DNA from: Gnetum montanum
Taxonomy: Eukaryota > Streptophyta > Gnetopsida > Gnetales > Gnetaceae
Assembly (NCBI GenBank): GCA_015680685.1
Contig: MNCI01024308.1
Coordinates: 68,138-132,137, forward strand
DNA: 64,000 nucleotides
Direction: 5' to 3'
The notes beneath the pieces were generated by a model. That model made no database searches. It was not told the origin of the DNA and saw only the letters and a program-made list of their open reading frames with translations. Positions within the stretch are counted from its first letter, which is position 1, and the number at the start of each line of letters is the position of its first letter. Positions 1 through 13,500 of this stretch are shown one piece after another. The position numbers were made by a program, and so were the translations under genes.

Positions 1-969
1 TTTCCATTTTCCACCTCATTGCTATTTTTATCATTAGTCTATTTTGGGTTGATGTATTATTTTTCTTTGGTAAATTCTTGTGGGTAAGTTTTTAACTCTT
101 GCTTCCAAATAACATTCCTAGAGCCTACAAATTCTTTGGTTTGTGGGTTTGTCAGGGCATAAAAGGCATGAGCCTGCTTTGGGGAGGACCCACTAGGATT
201 TCTTTTTGATGCAATTATTAACTTCTTTTCCTTAAACATTTTTTGCAATAAATCATTTCTTGTTTCATCCCCATCCATGACATCCATTTTATTGGCGTTG
301 CCATTGATATTTATTCCCATCTTTCTTGTTCCTCATATTTTTCCATATTATAGCTACCAGAGGTTTGCTCTTAGTTGTGGGGGCCCTAGCATAAATGTTT
401 CAATTTTCTGCATTTTACTATTCACCTAACCCCTATAGCTTGGGTAGTCACCTGTGATAAATCTTCAAACCAGTTTCTGCCATAACGACAACTTAGCCAA
501 TGCACTTCATATTGAGGCAACGTATCAACTGCATTATAGTTTATCTATCCTTGCTTATTTGTGACTATGTTGTGTGTGCAGATGGTGATCATACAAACAA
601 TGGACTAGGCTTAGAGGAAGTGCTTAGGATGGACCAGAACTAGAGCATTTACGAAAGGAGCAAGTCTGGTGGCGTGCCTATGGATAAACAATGGAAGGTG
701 TAATCCTAGCATTGGCGGCAACACGCTTCATTTTCTTTCTCTCTCTTTCTCTAGAAGTGTCAAATAAAGGCTTGGATGTCATTTATGTATAAGTGTTCAT
801 CACAATGGTCATGAACACTAATGTTGTAATATGCTTATTGATCCATTCACTGGGCACGTTGAGTCTATCATCCCATTCCATTGTCAGTTGTTAATTAGTC
901 AATAATCCCATACCTTCCCAATATTTTGTAAGGAATTCAAGGATGAGTTTTTATTTAGTCATGGGGGTA
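1..969 (+). mobile_element. Athila-like element G, 3' internal region, cut by window edge
   Basis: This is the non-coding 3' internal part of a plus-strand LTR element whose LTR begins at 970. It is recognised by collinear similarity to element E: the stretch around 100-200 matches E on both sides of the D insertion (19861-19928 and 26013-26110), and 785-969 matches 26540-26746. It ends in a G-rich tract (961-969, ATGGGGGTA) directly before the LTR, which is the expected polypurine tract. The minus strand is open for 87 codons at 57-320. I do not recognise that product, and the matching stretch in E has stops, so I do not call it a gene. Confidence 0.7.
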
Positions 970-1824
970 TGATGAGAGCAGTTACTTTAGTGATTTATTT
1001 TAATTATTAGAGTGGTAGTTTCTCTAAAATTAGAGTGGCAGTTTTTCTAATTATTAGAGTAGTTGCTCCCAAGCCTATAAATACAGTGCCTAGGTGCAAA
1101 ATTCAGGGAGGAAGTCTTGGAAGGAAGTCTTTCAAGGAAAGTCTTTTAGGAGTCAAGTAGCGAAAATTTTGTAGTTAGAGTATTTTCCAAGTGTCAGCAA
1201 CAGGAGGTCTAAGTGTGGATAGATCTTTATTCAAGCATTGTGTACCTAAGCACACCTTGTGTACGGCAATAAAGATGAGCTCTTGGATTCATCCTTGTAG
1301 CACTTGAGATTTGTTTTCTTACTCATTTCCTCTATTTTATTTTCTTTTGCATTTATTTTATTTTATTTTATGCACTTTACATTTTTTTTATTAGCACACA
1401 TAGTATGATCACTTCGAGCATGCGTGTAACACTTGGTAACCCAGTAACGATTAGCGTTTTGTAATCCCAGTAGTGTTGTGCTGGTTCAAAATGTGTATGG
1501 AAAGTGAGAATGGATACTGGTGTTAGGATAATTATAAAGCCTAGTTAATTAGTAGTTAAGTTAAATTAGTCACTTAGTTATCTCTCTCTCTCCTCCCTTA
1601 TTAGCAACATGACATAAAAACATAAAAGCTATAAAAATCATATGCCTCAAACTTACTTAACTATACAATTATGACATACAAGTAACTTTGGGAAGACAAT
1701 GATCAACCAACCCATCCTTGTTCCACAAGGGCACATAGGCACTTAGTCCTTGGAATTCGATCAGATTGTGCATGAAACACATGTATTTGTATGGTTGAGC
1801 GTAGGGGTACCTCGCCGCTCATCA
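970..1824 (+). repeat. 3' LTR of element G (Athila-like family)
   Basis: The LTR begins TGATGAG directly after the polypurine tract and ends CTCATCA, giving perfect 7-bp inverted termini. It holds a TATAAATA box at 1076-1083 and an AATAAAG polyadenylation-like signal near 1269. Four further copies are in the window: 2900-3784 (-), 4591-5522 (-), 14654-15213 (+, partial) and 26747-27596 (+). The length of 855 bp fits the 850-932 bp of the other complete copies. Confidence 0.85.
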
Positions 1825-2899
1825 ATGTGTGATTATATTATGTATTGTTAGATTACGACTTGCCATAAGAGCTCTATGATTGTGGTAATGCTTACATGAT
1901 TACAATCCCTTTGGGACATAGATGACCCATGTGATGTGATGTGTTTGTATGCATGACGATGTGCTTCTTTGTGTGAGCCTTAGTTGTATTGTATAGTGTG
2001 ATATCTGGGAGCATTGGGTGCTCAAGATAGGTGTTGTGTATTCTATTGTACATATGTGTGATAGTGTATTTGTCATGCATAATCCTATTTCATATGTGCT
2101 TTGAATTGTGCCTATGATACTTGTTATGTTATGCTTATGAATAGTGGTTCATTAAGGCATAGGTTGTTAAGGGGGATGCAACATGGACATGTGATGTTGA
2201 TTATTTATGGTTGAGCCCTAGTGTCATTATGCATATGTTAGAGTCTATGAAGTATGATTATGCCATTATGATAAATGCATAGTTATGCTATTATGGTGGG
2301 TTGTTGGCTTGATGATTTGATAGTCTTGTGATGAGAGTATGCTAGATGTTTGGTATTTAGTTTTAGTATTGTGCTTGATGGCTTGGTAAAGGCTATAACT
2401 ATGTGATGTGTCTATATAACATGTATGACATAAGATGTAGTAACCTTGTTATAGGTTGCTCAGTGAGTTTCCCACACCTCACCTCCAACATACCATTATG
2501 CTCCCCATCTGTAGGGCATATGTAAAGACTCCTACTCAATCATGTATTGATCCCCTTTATATGTAGGTGATTTAGCTATAAGCTTTGGAGATTAGTAGGT
2601 ATGAGGAAGGTGTTAGAGACCTTGATTTTGTGTTTTTGTACCTTCTATTACATATTATCCTATGTGAGATGGATGTATTTGTAGATGGCATAGGTCTATA
2701 GATTGATTGTGAGCTATAGCTCCCTTGTGTAGTGTATATGTGATGTTTGTATAAAAAAGTCTTATGTTGAACATATTGGCTAATATGATATGCTAGTTTG
2801 GTTATGCATGTAAAAACTTGCATATGAGTTCTATATGTATGTAGCTATAATTGTTTGGATGTTGATCTCATAGATGTTGGGTGTTTGTATTATACTATG
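1825..2899. other. Unassigned AT-rich, TG-rich spacer
   Basis: This holds only short open stretches of low-complexity TG/CA-rich sequence. I see no recognisable domain, RNA gene or repeat structure. It is the left flank of solo LTR H and may be old repeat DNA. Confidence 0.4.
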
Positions 2900-3784
2900 T
2901 GATGAGCAAAAGGTAGTCACTATGCCCAGCCATGTGAATCACAAGCACTCACACATGATTTAGTCAAATTCTGTGAACTTATTTACCTAAGTGGTTGATA
3001 TTCCTAGATGGTGAATTATGTAGTTGTAAGTTGTTATCTTTCTAATCCACACTTGTATAAATCTATGCATACGGTTAAGTGTGGTTGAGGCATAAGATAT
3101 CTATTTTTGTACTTTTATTATTTTATATCCTACTTGCTAAATGATTAAATGAATAAAGATCTAATACTTAAATTAACTAACTAATAAACTACTTCCTTAA
3201 CTAACTAGCCTAACATAGAGTATTTATTCTCACCTGTTGTATACATCCTGAATGTATATTAACATAGCTAGGTTACCAAGTATATATTATTGGGTGTACC
3301 AAGTATCCACTATTGGAATTACTAAGTGTTAATATATCATGCTCAAAGTGGTCATTCTTACATTACTTAGGAATAATATTATTATTTACTTAAGAATAAG
3401 AATGTAAATTGCATGTAAAGTATATGCTGAAAAGTAGAATTATGCTAGTCTAAGTGCTGCAATGGATAGAAGAAATCTCAATTTTATTGCCATCTATGCA
3501 AATGTGTCTAGATACATATGCACTCAAATAAAAAACTGTACAATCTCTTGAATCCATGTTGCGAGCACTCAAAGAGAAAATATTCTAACTTTCATAAAGG
3601 AAAATTGCAAGAGTTTGGCTAAGCTATGATCAATAGGTGCCATAAATGCGAGTAGTGTGTGTATTTATATAAGTAATGACTGCATTAGCATTGATGTACC
3701 TGCATCAACGCATCATACAATACATCAGTGGGGTTGTGTCAACAGGCATGCATCAATGTAGCCTATCTTATTGATGGTTTATCA
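2900..3784 (-). repeat. Solo LTR H (Athila-like family) with target duplication CTATG
   Basis: A minus-strand LTR of the same family as 970-1824. It starts (minus strand) with TGATAAACC, a decayed TGATGAG, and ends CTCATCA at 2900. Its TATA box is at 3662-3669 on the minus strand. It is flanked directly by CTATG at 2895-2899 and again at 3785-3789. No polypurine tract or primer-binding site adjoins it, so it is a solo LTR left by LTR-LTR recombination. Confidence 0.85.
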
Positions 3785-4590
3785 CTATGTCATTTATTCA
3801 CATTTGATATTTTTATGAAGTGATTTATGATCTTCCATTGTGTTGCAAAATTTGATCATGCACATTTTATGCTTCAATTTTTTGTCTTGTTGTAGACTTT
3901 GGTTCACACTTGAGTTAGGCTTGTGTTGGACATTGGAGGCATTATAATGAGTACCATAATAATCCATATAACTTGGAATATAATGATCTAATACCACAAG
4001 GTAACACCTTTTTCTACCAAACCTAGGTTAAGGCAAAGTGATGCTAAGGAACATTAGTCATAATATAATCAAAACATAAACAACATGAGAATCCATCAAT
4101 ACATGAAACTTTACTAAACATAAATTGCATGATATGTGTATCTCGCAACATCATAATGTACCAAAACCATGCTAAACCAAAGGTCACACAAATAAATTAA
4201 GCTTGTTATCCATAACTATAATACATAATAAGTCATTAATCTATATAACAACACATGTCTACATAAATTAAAAGTTTATATTGATCTCTAATATACATTA
4301 AACATGTATATTATATACATAAGAGTATCTCAAGAATTTTTCAACTATTAATAGTATATAAAATTATGCATCTATATGTGAAAATATACATTAAGTAGAT
4401 ATTACAAACATCCCTCTCCTTAGTGCTACTGGTAATCTTCTATACCCCTAGAACCATTACTTATAAATAAAGAATGTTAGTATAATATTAAGTGGGAAGC
4501 TTTTACACTTTCCTTATTTAATGGTTGACAAGTGCTACATTAAAGAAGAGGAATGGGATTTAGAGCAACCTACATTAGAGGTTAACCTTG
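3785..4590. other. Unassigned AT-rich spacer
   Basis: This is the continuation of the flank around solo LTR H up to the F LTR. It has only short open stretches. A 13-base minus-strand match to the plant initiator-Met primer-binding motif (TGGTATTAGATCA, about 3984-3996) adjoins no LTR and is probably chance. Confidence 0.35.
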
Positions 4591-5522
4591 TGATGAGTGG
4601 CAAGGTACCCCTACACCCAACCTTACAAATCATAAAGCGTTCACACATGATCTGGTCAAATTTTGTGGACTATATAGTTTCCAATGTAGTAGTTCTCTAG
4701 GAAGTAAACTTTACATTTGGGACATTTGTTGTCTTCCCAACTACACTTGTGAAGCTTAAGGGTATGATTGTTGTCATTTTATATTTTATGGGTTTGGTAC
4801 TAAAAGTAAAGAGGTGAAGTGGTATAATAACTAATGTAATTTAACTACTTAACTAGCCTCTAACTAGTCCTAAAATAAGCATCTAGTCCCACTTTCTGTA
4901 CATGTATTGAACCCATGTATCCAATCTTAGGTTACTAAGTGCTATGCTACTACGCACACCAAGCAATAAAATTGATGAGATTACCAAGAAAATACGTGTT
5001 TACGCTCAAAGTGGTTGTACTCATGTGTTTAATCTATTTAGGTTAAATAATTAACTAATCACTTAAAGTTTAATTTAGCTTAATTAATTGCATATTTAAT
5101 GAAAGCAATGAATGCATAAATAAATCATTAATCTATTCGAAGTGTTGAAAGGTTTGATCAAAAGGCTCATCTTTATTGCCGTACACACTAATGTGGTTCA
5201 GGTACAACAATGCTTGAATGAAGATCAATACACTTTCTAACTCTTGTTGTGGGCACTTAGAGAAATATTCTAACTTTCAAATGAACAAAATGCAAGAGCT
5301 TTGCTACTATGACTTTAATCCCCCATATACATGGTTGGGAGCTCGTATTTATAGTTTTTGCTACAAGATTACATCAACGAGGCCCTATAGACATAGCAAA
5401 TGCTATATTGACATAGCCCCATCAATAGGACAACACCACATAAATAGGGCTACATCGACAAGGGCCCATCGATGAAGTCACATCCAGGGGGGCCCATCAA
5501 TGTGATACTTTGATGCTCATCA
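4591..5522 (-). repeat. 3' LTR of element F
   Basis: Minus-strand LTR of 932 bp with perfect TGATGAG...CTCATCA termini. The TATA box is at 5346-5353 and an AATAAAG signal near 5173, both on the minus strand. The polypurine tract next to it marks this as the 3' LTR. Confidence 0.88.
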
Positions 5523-5752
5523 TACCCCCACATTTGAATGAAAACTCATCCTAGAGTTTCTTTACAAAATTGTGAAGGTCTGAGATTATTGGCTGACTCT
5601 TGACATAACAAATTAACATTACAAAACTGAATGCTTGAGTGTAAAAATCAAAAAATTACAAAGGTGTTCATGACAAAACATTGAACACCATGATGTGACT
5701 ACACAAAAATTAAATAGCACATCCTTTGATGGCAAGAAGATGATGGAGAAGA
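5523..5752 (-). promoter_or_regulatory. Polypurine tract and 3' untranslated stretch of element F
   Basis: Positions 5523-5532 read TGTGGGGGTA on the minus strand directly before the LTR, the plus-strand priming site in reverse transcription. The rest matches element G 785-969 and element E 26540-26746 and has no ORF. Confidence 0.75.
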
Positions 5753-8601
5753 TCAAATAGTCCTAGGCAATGGAGGTTCCTGAGGTTCTAAAGGACCTTT
5801 GTTACCTTTGGGCATGTGTGGTAGCTGAGGTAGTTGTGGCTATCCTACTGCAGCTGCAACCTCTAGTGGAAGGTGAAAGGTATCTAGTAATGCCTTCATC
5901 TTCTCCTCACTCTAAGGATCATTTATAGTCCACAAAACATCACCAATGTGGGCTAAAATGGGGATATCCCATGGACAGGACATTATTGGAAACATCTCCT
6001 TTACATTACCAAACTAGGTTGTGAACTATTTGCATTCGACATCGAAGACCCTTACTACGTTCTATAGCTCATAGTAGTTGTTCATTCATCTAGCCAGGTT
6101 CTCAACGATAGATCTTTGATAAGTGTATTTGCCCTTGAGAACTTCGAGTTTAGCATTTGCCATGGCAAGCTTCTGCTTGATGTCTTTGTAATGCTTGAAC
6201 TCAGCCTCGTACAACAAGTATGAGCTAGCCACCTATTTTGTGAGTTTTATCACAGTTGTCCAATAGTCAACATGGCCATATTCACATAATGAAGATTAGT
6301 GAGCTCCATGTGTTCTATCATCTCCTCAATTTGCAACTCCTTCATGCAAATTTCCACCTTGTTATAGGCATCTATCCCATTAATGATGTGTTTCCATACT
6401 TCTTTTCCTTGCTGGAGTTGTTGGAGGATTTCATTTACTTTTTCCTTCGCCAACTAGATGTGTTTTTGTTTACTTCTTTTTATAGAGCAACTTGCTCTCT
6501 ATAATGATCTTTGACTCTCTTAAATCTAAGAGCCTCCAATTACTAGGTGCCTACCTTGATTGTAGTTTTTTGGTGAAGGGCATGGACCTCCTCCATGGAG
6601 AGATTTCTATTTTCTATTATCAATCTCCTTAGTTCTATGTTTACTTTGGCTAGTTGCTCATGCTTTTGATGGATGAAGTCTATTATTTTTTTTTGTGCTC
6701 ATCAACATTCCATAGGTGATGGTTCTTTGTGGTACATTCTCTTGGTGGGTCTAATCCAAGGCCTTCGAAATCGTGTGTTGTGTGGCCTCTACCAAGGATC
6801 TGAAGAACACCACCATCTCCATTGCACCATCAACCCCTTATAGTCTAGTGTTGAGCTATTCAATAGTTCCATCTCTTGTCAATGTTGGGTTGAGAAATGT
6901 AAGGTCAATAATTTGGGCTCTTAATTTGGCAAATTTAGCAGCCAAGAATTCGTTTAGCTCCCTAGTTATTTCAAGTTGCCCCTCCAAGATGATATTATTA
7001 TCCCTTGCCTCTAGCAACTTTGACTAGGTTGTAGTAATATTATTTGGAAAGTCAAAGATATTCAAAAGTGGTTGCCCAGTTCCTACCAGCTAGTGCAGAA
7101 ATTATTCATGCTATGTTGAATTTGTTTTGTTCTTGTGGTTCCTATAGATGTCTACACATCTTTGAGTGCAGTGGTGTCTAGTCTAGATGCTGCAGGTGAA
7201 TTGAGCATTTTGGCAATATGGTTAGCAACCACCTCTGCTACTATCTCTTGCGTTTGGTGCTGTATCACCAATATAGTTACCTCCTCACATTTCTCTAAGT
7301 GCATTGAGAAGGCCACAACATTTCTAGAGATTTTTAGAAGTGGCTGCTATTCTGCAAGAGATATTGTGATCTCTCTGGCACTAGGATTTGACCTTGAAGG
7401 TAGTTGTGTTCTTTGGGCTAAGAAAATAGATCCACCTCCACCCATCAAGCTAATTGTTCAAGCCACCTCATTTAGGTGACTCATTGCTAGTCTATATATA
7501 GATGGGTCCCTATCACTTGTGCCTGCTTATTGCTCTTGTTCACTCAAGAGCCATTCTAGGTATTCGTGCAATCATTGGGTGGTTGTAGTGATGTCTGACA
7601 TAGTTGTTTAAGTGGCTAGTGGAGATGGTAGTTGTTTCTCCTTTTCTTGGATAGTCATTGCAGGCATCTTGTCTTTCATCATTTCGACCCAATTAGTGGC
7701 CAGAACATGCTTGAAAACATCATTAGTGTAGTGGACTATTCCTTCCCTAATAGAGTTTTCTGATGAGGCATGGGAAGGGAAATGCCTTCCTTCCATGCTC
7801 ATTTTCTTTAAACAACTTCTTCATCTCTAGATAGATCAGCTATGGAAGGTTGACAATGAATCTCCCACTTAGAGTGGTGCATGATTGGGTAGAGAAGGTA
7901 GTGATTTTACTTGGCCTCATTGTGGGATTAAGGTGGAAGGCTGTAATCTTGTAGTGGATCCTCTTTGCCAATGTGAGCACACCAAAATCTTTGTGGTCAA
8001 CACCATAGCACAGTTGCACCCATTCTTTTTTGATGCTGAGGCCTTCCTGCATTGGAATCTTAGTAAGACTTGCCCCCATTTTTGGCAACCTAAGAATTGT
8101 AGCAATAGCTTGTGTTGAGTAGGACATTGAGATGTCCTTGATTTTTACTATGGATCTTGGTTGCTTATTGTTTTAGAATAAAAATGTCTCTCCCATGTAC
8201 CACTTCTTGGTGGAAGTCATGATTGGCCACATGGGAGAGGCCTTAAGTTGGTCCTGCACTTCTTTTGGTGCTTACTCCAAGAAAGGGCCAAAGATTAACT
8301 CTTGGAGCACCATTTTTTGGACCTCCCTCAATTTGATCTGATTTAGGGAAGTTTTTATCAAAGTTACCTTGAGATTTGCTTGTGGTTTTGGTGCATTATC
8401 TTGATGGGAGTGTTCTATTTTTGCTATTGGTTTTGGAATCTATCAGATAGATTACACCTCGGCCTCTTCTCTAAGAGGACCTGTGGTGTAGCTTATTAGT
8501 GGTTCTTCCTAGGCCTATTCTTGGCCCCTTTCCATCCTAGGCCATTTCTCCCTTGGTTAAGATGGTCCTTCCTCCTGTGTGTGCTTTCTTTTCGGTGCCA
8601 T
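5753..8601 (-). pseudogene. Extra ORF in the env position of Athila-like element F, transposon-protein-like
   Basis: The ORF region starts MAPKRKHTQE at 8601 and ends with a proline-rich tail (ending PPLPRTI) at a TGA at 5755-5753, so the ancestral protein was about 950 residues. Several stops and frameshifts break it. The best-preserved part, about 8127-7800, contains SYSTQAIATILRLP followed about 80 residues later by NLPQLIYLEM. This two-part pattern resembles the 'putative plant transposon protein' domain often found with Athila-group elements. A lysine/glutamate-rich segment at 6453-6250 looks like a coiled coil. Athila elements often carry an env-like ORF between integrase and 3' LTR, the same place, but I see no convincing signal peptide or membrane span. 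Elements E and G lack this ORF. The function is unknown. Confidence 0.5.
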
Positions 8602-10513
8602 CTATGGTCACAACACATCCATGGATTAGTAGATAAAATGTATAACTTTAAATTTTTGAATACCTTCTCTTGTTAGTTAGTTACACTTTGGCTAAAATTA
8701 GACCATGGCAGATTGATTATTTTATTAATTATTTATTGTAAATGTCACTAGAGCTTGTTGGAAAGGTTTAACTCTTGTAATTTGGTGTTTAACAGTTGAG
8801 TTCTTAGTTAAACCTTTGTGGGAGTTACAAAAATGATGAAAAATTTTCTATCAAAATTGACACATTTGTGGCCCCCACGATGAAGAGATTACCTTTGGTA
8901 GCTGTAGGTTTTGAAAAATGGAGTGATTTGGATAAACAGTTAGGAAGTTATGGGATTTGGAAGGTTTTGATCTTTGAAAATTTGGAAACTCCCTTGGCAT
9001 TTGTGAGAAAATGTAAAAATTTCCAAGTGGGGTTGCACCTATATATAGTATTTTTCTACCACATTGATGGAGCCTTGTATATGGGTCTACTCCAATGGGG
9101 CCCTATATACAGGGCACATAGGAAGAAATTTGAAATTTGAATATCTTAAAAAATACAAGGAATTTTTCAATGAATTTGGGATCCATAGAGTCCTAGAAAA
9201 GCAAATAATATGATAAAATCATTGAAAAGGATCTTTGAAAGCTACAAAAATTGAAAAATTTGACAAGGAATGTGTTTAATGAACAAAATATGTACAGGAG
9301 CACATAGTCTAATACAGAAGATGGATGTACGAAATATTTTGATTGCAAGAATGCCTAAGGATAAGGTGCTTAACAAACCCAACCAAGAGATATGAAAGTG
9401 ATTCCTTCCCATAGCAGGCACATGCTTTATTTGCCCTTTCATAACCACAACCTATGGATTCTATGGTCCTCATAGGCGATTAATGGTCAATGGAAGTTAA
9501 GGACCAAAACCCAAAAGATTCTATCTAAGAATTCAAATACATCAGAACAAGACATGGAATCAAGAACATAGACTTCAATAGTAAGGTGAGTTACAGATAG
9601 CATGGATGGATGATGGAGAAGGTGGAATGGAATTCCAAATTGAGATCATAAGAAGTTCCTTGTGGAGTTTTGTGTTTAAAATGACCTGAGAAGATCCATG
9701 CTTAGTCTAGACCAAAACCAACCTCTTTCAGTGACTTTGCATTNCCATTTATTTGTTTAAGGGATGTGCTTTGAATTTCCATCATGTTTATTTTTTTCTA
9801 CTTTTCTTTTATTTTTTCTTTCTTTCTTTTTGGATTGGAACCACACCATGTAAAGACTTTATTTGACTTCCTGTTATTGGATGACATGGAATGGTAAGAA
9901 GTCTATGAAAGCACTCAACCACCCAAGGAAGTAGAAGAGTATAGAGAGTAATGAGTCCCCTTGAAGTCACACCCTGTGCAAACATTTGATTAATTTTGTA
10001 AACTCCCAAGGTCACAAATGTATTAAAAATTTATTTAATGAAAGGGGCCTTAAACTTCCAAAACAAGGAAAATCATATAGTTTGTGAATGGGTGGATATC
10101 GTGAACTCACTACCTATTCCATGAAAAAGAAACCATGACTTAGCCATTGGCACAAAAATTCAAAAATAAAAACCAAACATTAGAAAACAAAACATAAAGC
10201 ACAAATCACCATTAATAACAACTACAACACCATTGTTTCTTGTTGGCACAAAGCATATTTATTAGAAAAAAATTGAGAATCACACTGAAACAAAACAAAG
10301 TAAAATATATAAGAAAGCTTAAAAAATTTAAGAAATATTTAAATATACTAATGATGGTGTAAAATAGGAAAAATTTTGAAAAATAAAAAATGTGTAAAAT
10401 AAATAAATTGCAAAATAAAAAATGTAGAAAAGAAAAAGGGAAAAACTAAGGAGCCATATGGATGATTAGCACAGATAGCCATATCCCCCATGACTAAGTT
10501 GGAAGGAGAAGAT
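8602..10513 (-). other. Non-coding stretch of element F between pol and the extra ORF
   Basis: No gene is seen. The part from 10513 down to about 9240 is collinear with the 3' region of element E (18699-19928). A single 'n' at 9744 marks an assembly join. By comparison with E about 180 bases are missing there, matching about 19439-19617 in E. A GTGGGGGCC tract on the minus strand near 8872 also occurs in element G near 378. Confidence 0.6.
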
Positions 10514-13500
10514 CTAAAGAATTAAGTATGGTTGTCCATCTGTTAAGGTATTTATTGCATTGGCTTGCTTGAGCTCATGGAAAAGCTTCATTTGTTGGAT
10601 GTTCATCAACTACTTTTTATTTGGACTCTCAGGTTTGTATATGGTCATGGCCCTAGACGAAAAGGTTTTGTCAATTATATAAAGTCCCTCCCATAACATT
10701 TGGAACTTTTTTCTATGAGTTATGTGTGTGGGGTTCTAATAGAGAACCTTATCTCCTGGTTGAAATTTTACTTTTTGTATTTTAAGGTCATAATGTTGTT
10801 GGTTGAATGCCTTGCGCACTTCATTCAAAGATAGGGCTACTAATCAATTTTCATCTAGGACATTCAGGTTGATTAATCTTTATTTCTGTGCTAGGATTAG
10901 GCTAAGGTTTAGATCATAGGATGTTGAGAGTGTATGAAGCTTGGATTGAATTAGGAGCGTTGGAAGTTTTCCATAAACCAGCTCGTAGGGAGAGTAGCCA
11001 ATAAGGAGTTTTCATGTGGAGTAATAGGCCTAGAGGATATCATTGAGTTTTATGCTCCAGTCTCTCCTATATTTGCTTATGGTCCTTGTTAGGATCTTTG
11101 TGATCTCCTTGTTAGTTACCTCTGCTTGACTATTGGCTTGGGGGTGATAGGGTGTTATTAATTTATGTTCAACCTCCAAGTGTTGCATAAGTTTTCGAAA
11201 AGTGGCACTTGTAAAATGAGTTCCATTATAAAAAATTAGTGCATGTAGCATCTCAAACCTATTTACAACATTTTGTTATACAAATCTAGTGGCAGTGAAT
11301 GATGTATAGTTGGTGATGACTACTACTTTTTCCCATTTGATGCAGTAGTTGACTACTATGATGATATACGCCTTTCCATTGGACATGGGTGTGATGGGAT
11401 CCATGAATTCAATGCCACATATGTCAAAGGGATCTAATGGTTGAATCCACTATTGAGGACCCTCCATGTTGTTGATAGCATTGACAAGATTGAACAAATT
11501 GGTGGGTGTCCTTGAATATCGTAGGCCAAGTGTATCCTGCCATCAGGATTTTTATGACCATGTGTCTCCTAGCATAGTGGCATTCACAAGGACCTTCATG
11601 AGCATTTTGGAGAATGTGAAATTATTCTACATTAGGGACACACTAATGAACTAGGCCATTGGTGCACACCTTGTAAAGGTATCTGTTGTTTCCATGAAGT
11701 ACTTTTCCTGATGAAGAAACTATTGTTTCTTCCTAAAGTCTAGATCTTATGGCATCTCTTGGGTGAGAATGTAAGTGAGGATGCCATTATACCATTTTGT
11801 TTCTACAAGAATTTGTTCATTTACTACTTCTATAAAGAGGAGTTTGTCTAGAAATTGATTAGACAGTAGACTCTTCTCCTCCTTATTATCCCAGCTTAAC
11901 TGAGAGAGATGGTTAGCAACCACATTGTTAGTTTCTTTTCAATCTACCATTATGAGATTGAATTCCTGCAAGATTATGAGCCACTGTATGATACAAGGGC
12001 TCATTGGTGGCTTGTTCATTAGGAAGTAGATGACATTATGATCTGTGTGCACAAATACCTTATAGCCAAGCACATAGTGCTTGAACTTATCAAGAGCATA
12101 CACCACTGCCATTAGTTTTTTCTCACTTATGGTGTAATTCAACTATGCATCCACAATGCTTTGGCTTGCATAGTGAATGTAATATGGACATTTCTTATTG
12201 TAAAACTACATAATCATGACTTTCAAGGCATAATTAGATGCATTGGTCATTATGTGAAATGGTCTAGACTAGTCTGGTGCCCATAGAATTGGAGTTTCTA
12301 TGAGTTTTTCCTTTAGCTGTTGGGATGCATATTTGCACTTCTTGGTCCAAATGAATGGAGCATCTTTCTTTNTGTGTTAAAATAAACCTTAGGTTTAATT
12401 AGCAAAAAAGCCATCTAATGGTCTAGGAGGGCATAGTACTAGCGCACAAAATTACTCAGGCAAGGATTAAGGTAGACCTAGAAAAGATAAGGGTTATCCA
12501 AGGAATCACAAGCCAACCAAAGAGAGTCAAAGACGTCTGATCATTCTTTAGACATACGAGCTACTACTGATGGTTTATAAAGAATTTTTCTAAGATCGCA
12601 AAGTCATTGGTTAAGCTTACAAAGAAAGATGCTCCATTCATTTGGACCAAGAAGTGCAAATATGCATCCCAACAGCTAAAGGAAAAACTCATAGAAACTC
12701 CAATTCTATGGGCACCAGACTAGTCTAGACCATTTCACATAATGACCAATGCATCTAATTATGCCTTGGAAGTCATGATTATGTAGTTTNCAATCCTATC
12801 ACTTGCCATATTTCTTTGGCATAATTATGAGTGGGATAACCCACTCACTATCTACGATGAGATAAGATGAACACCACCTTGAGAAGTTGTACTATTTCCT
12901 CCTTGATGATCTACTTTAACTAGGGGTTCAATTGCCTATGCAGCTACCTTCTTGGCTTCATGGCTGGGTCAATGTAGATACAATGCTAGCATATCCTTAG
13001 ATCGATTCTAGTTAGCTTAGAATATGATCAAGCAATGAATGTTGGCCATTTGTTGACCACCTGCAATAGCTTGTCTTTTTGTTTAGGAGTAAGATTCATA
13101 TTGTTGATAGCTAGCTTGCCATTATTTAAAAATGCATACTTCATGTTGGTTGGTAGAGCTTTTAACTCTAGGGGCTCTTACTTGAAATTATTAGGGATTT
13201 CCAACTCTTCCAAACAGGTATTAGCATCTTTATCATTAGAGAGTTGGTGATGAACTTGCTCAAGTTCATCCATGCCTTTGACATAGGCACATGTCAAGTG
13301 CTCAGTAAGTTCCATGTATAGTGTGTTACTATCAGGGTTAGCTGTTAGCCACTGGGTGCTCTCTTATTTTGTGGTTGCTGCATATAAGTGCCTTTGGATA
13401 TCTTTTTCTTATGCACACTGATTGCATGCTTTGATTAATGTAGTATTAATAGACCATATTTTCTACATGCATTTGCACCCATTATCGTTGTACATGATTT

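Noticed and set aside
1892-2823. Short minus-strand open stretches considered as small genes
   Set aside because: His/Thr/Tyr-rich products of low-complexity TG/CA-rich DNA, without conservation or domain.
3984-3996. TGGTATTAGATCA resembling an initiator-Met primer-binding site
   Set aside because: No LTR end adjoins it, so it cannot serve as a primer-binding site here.
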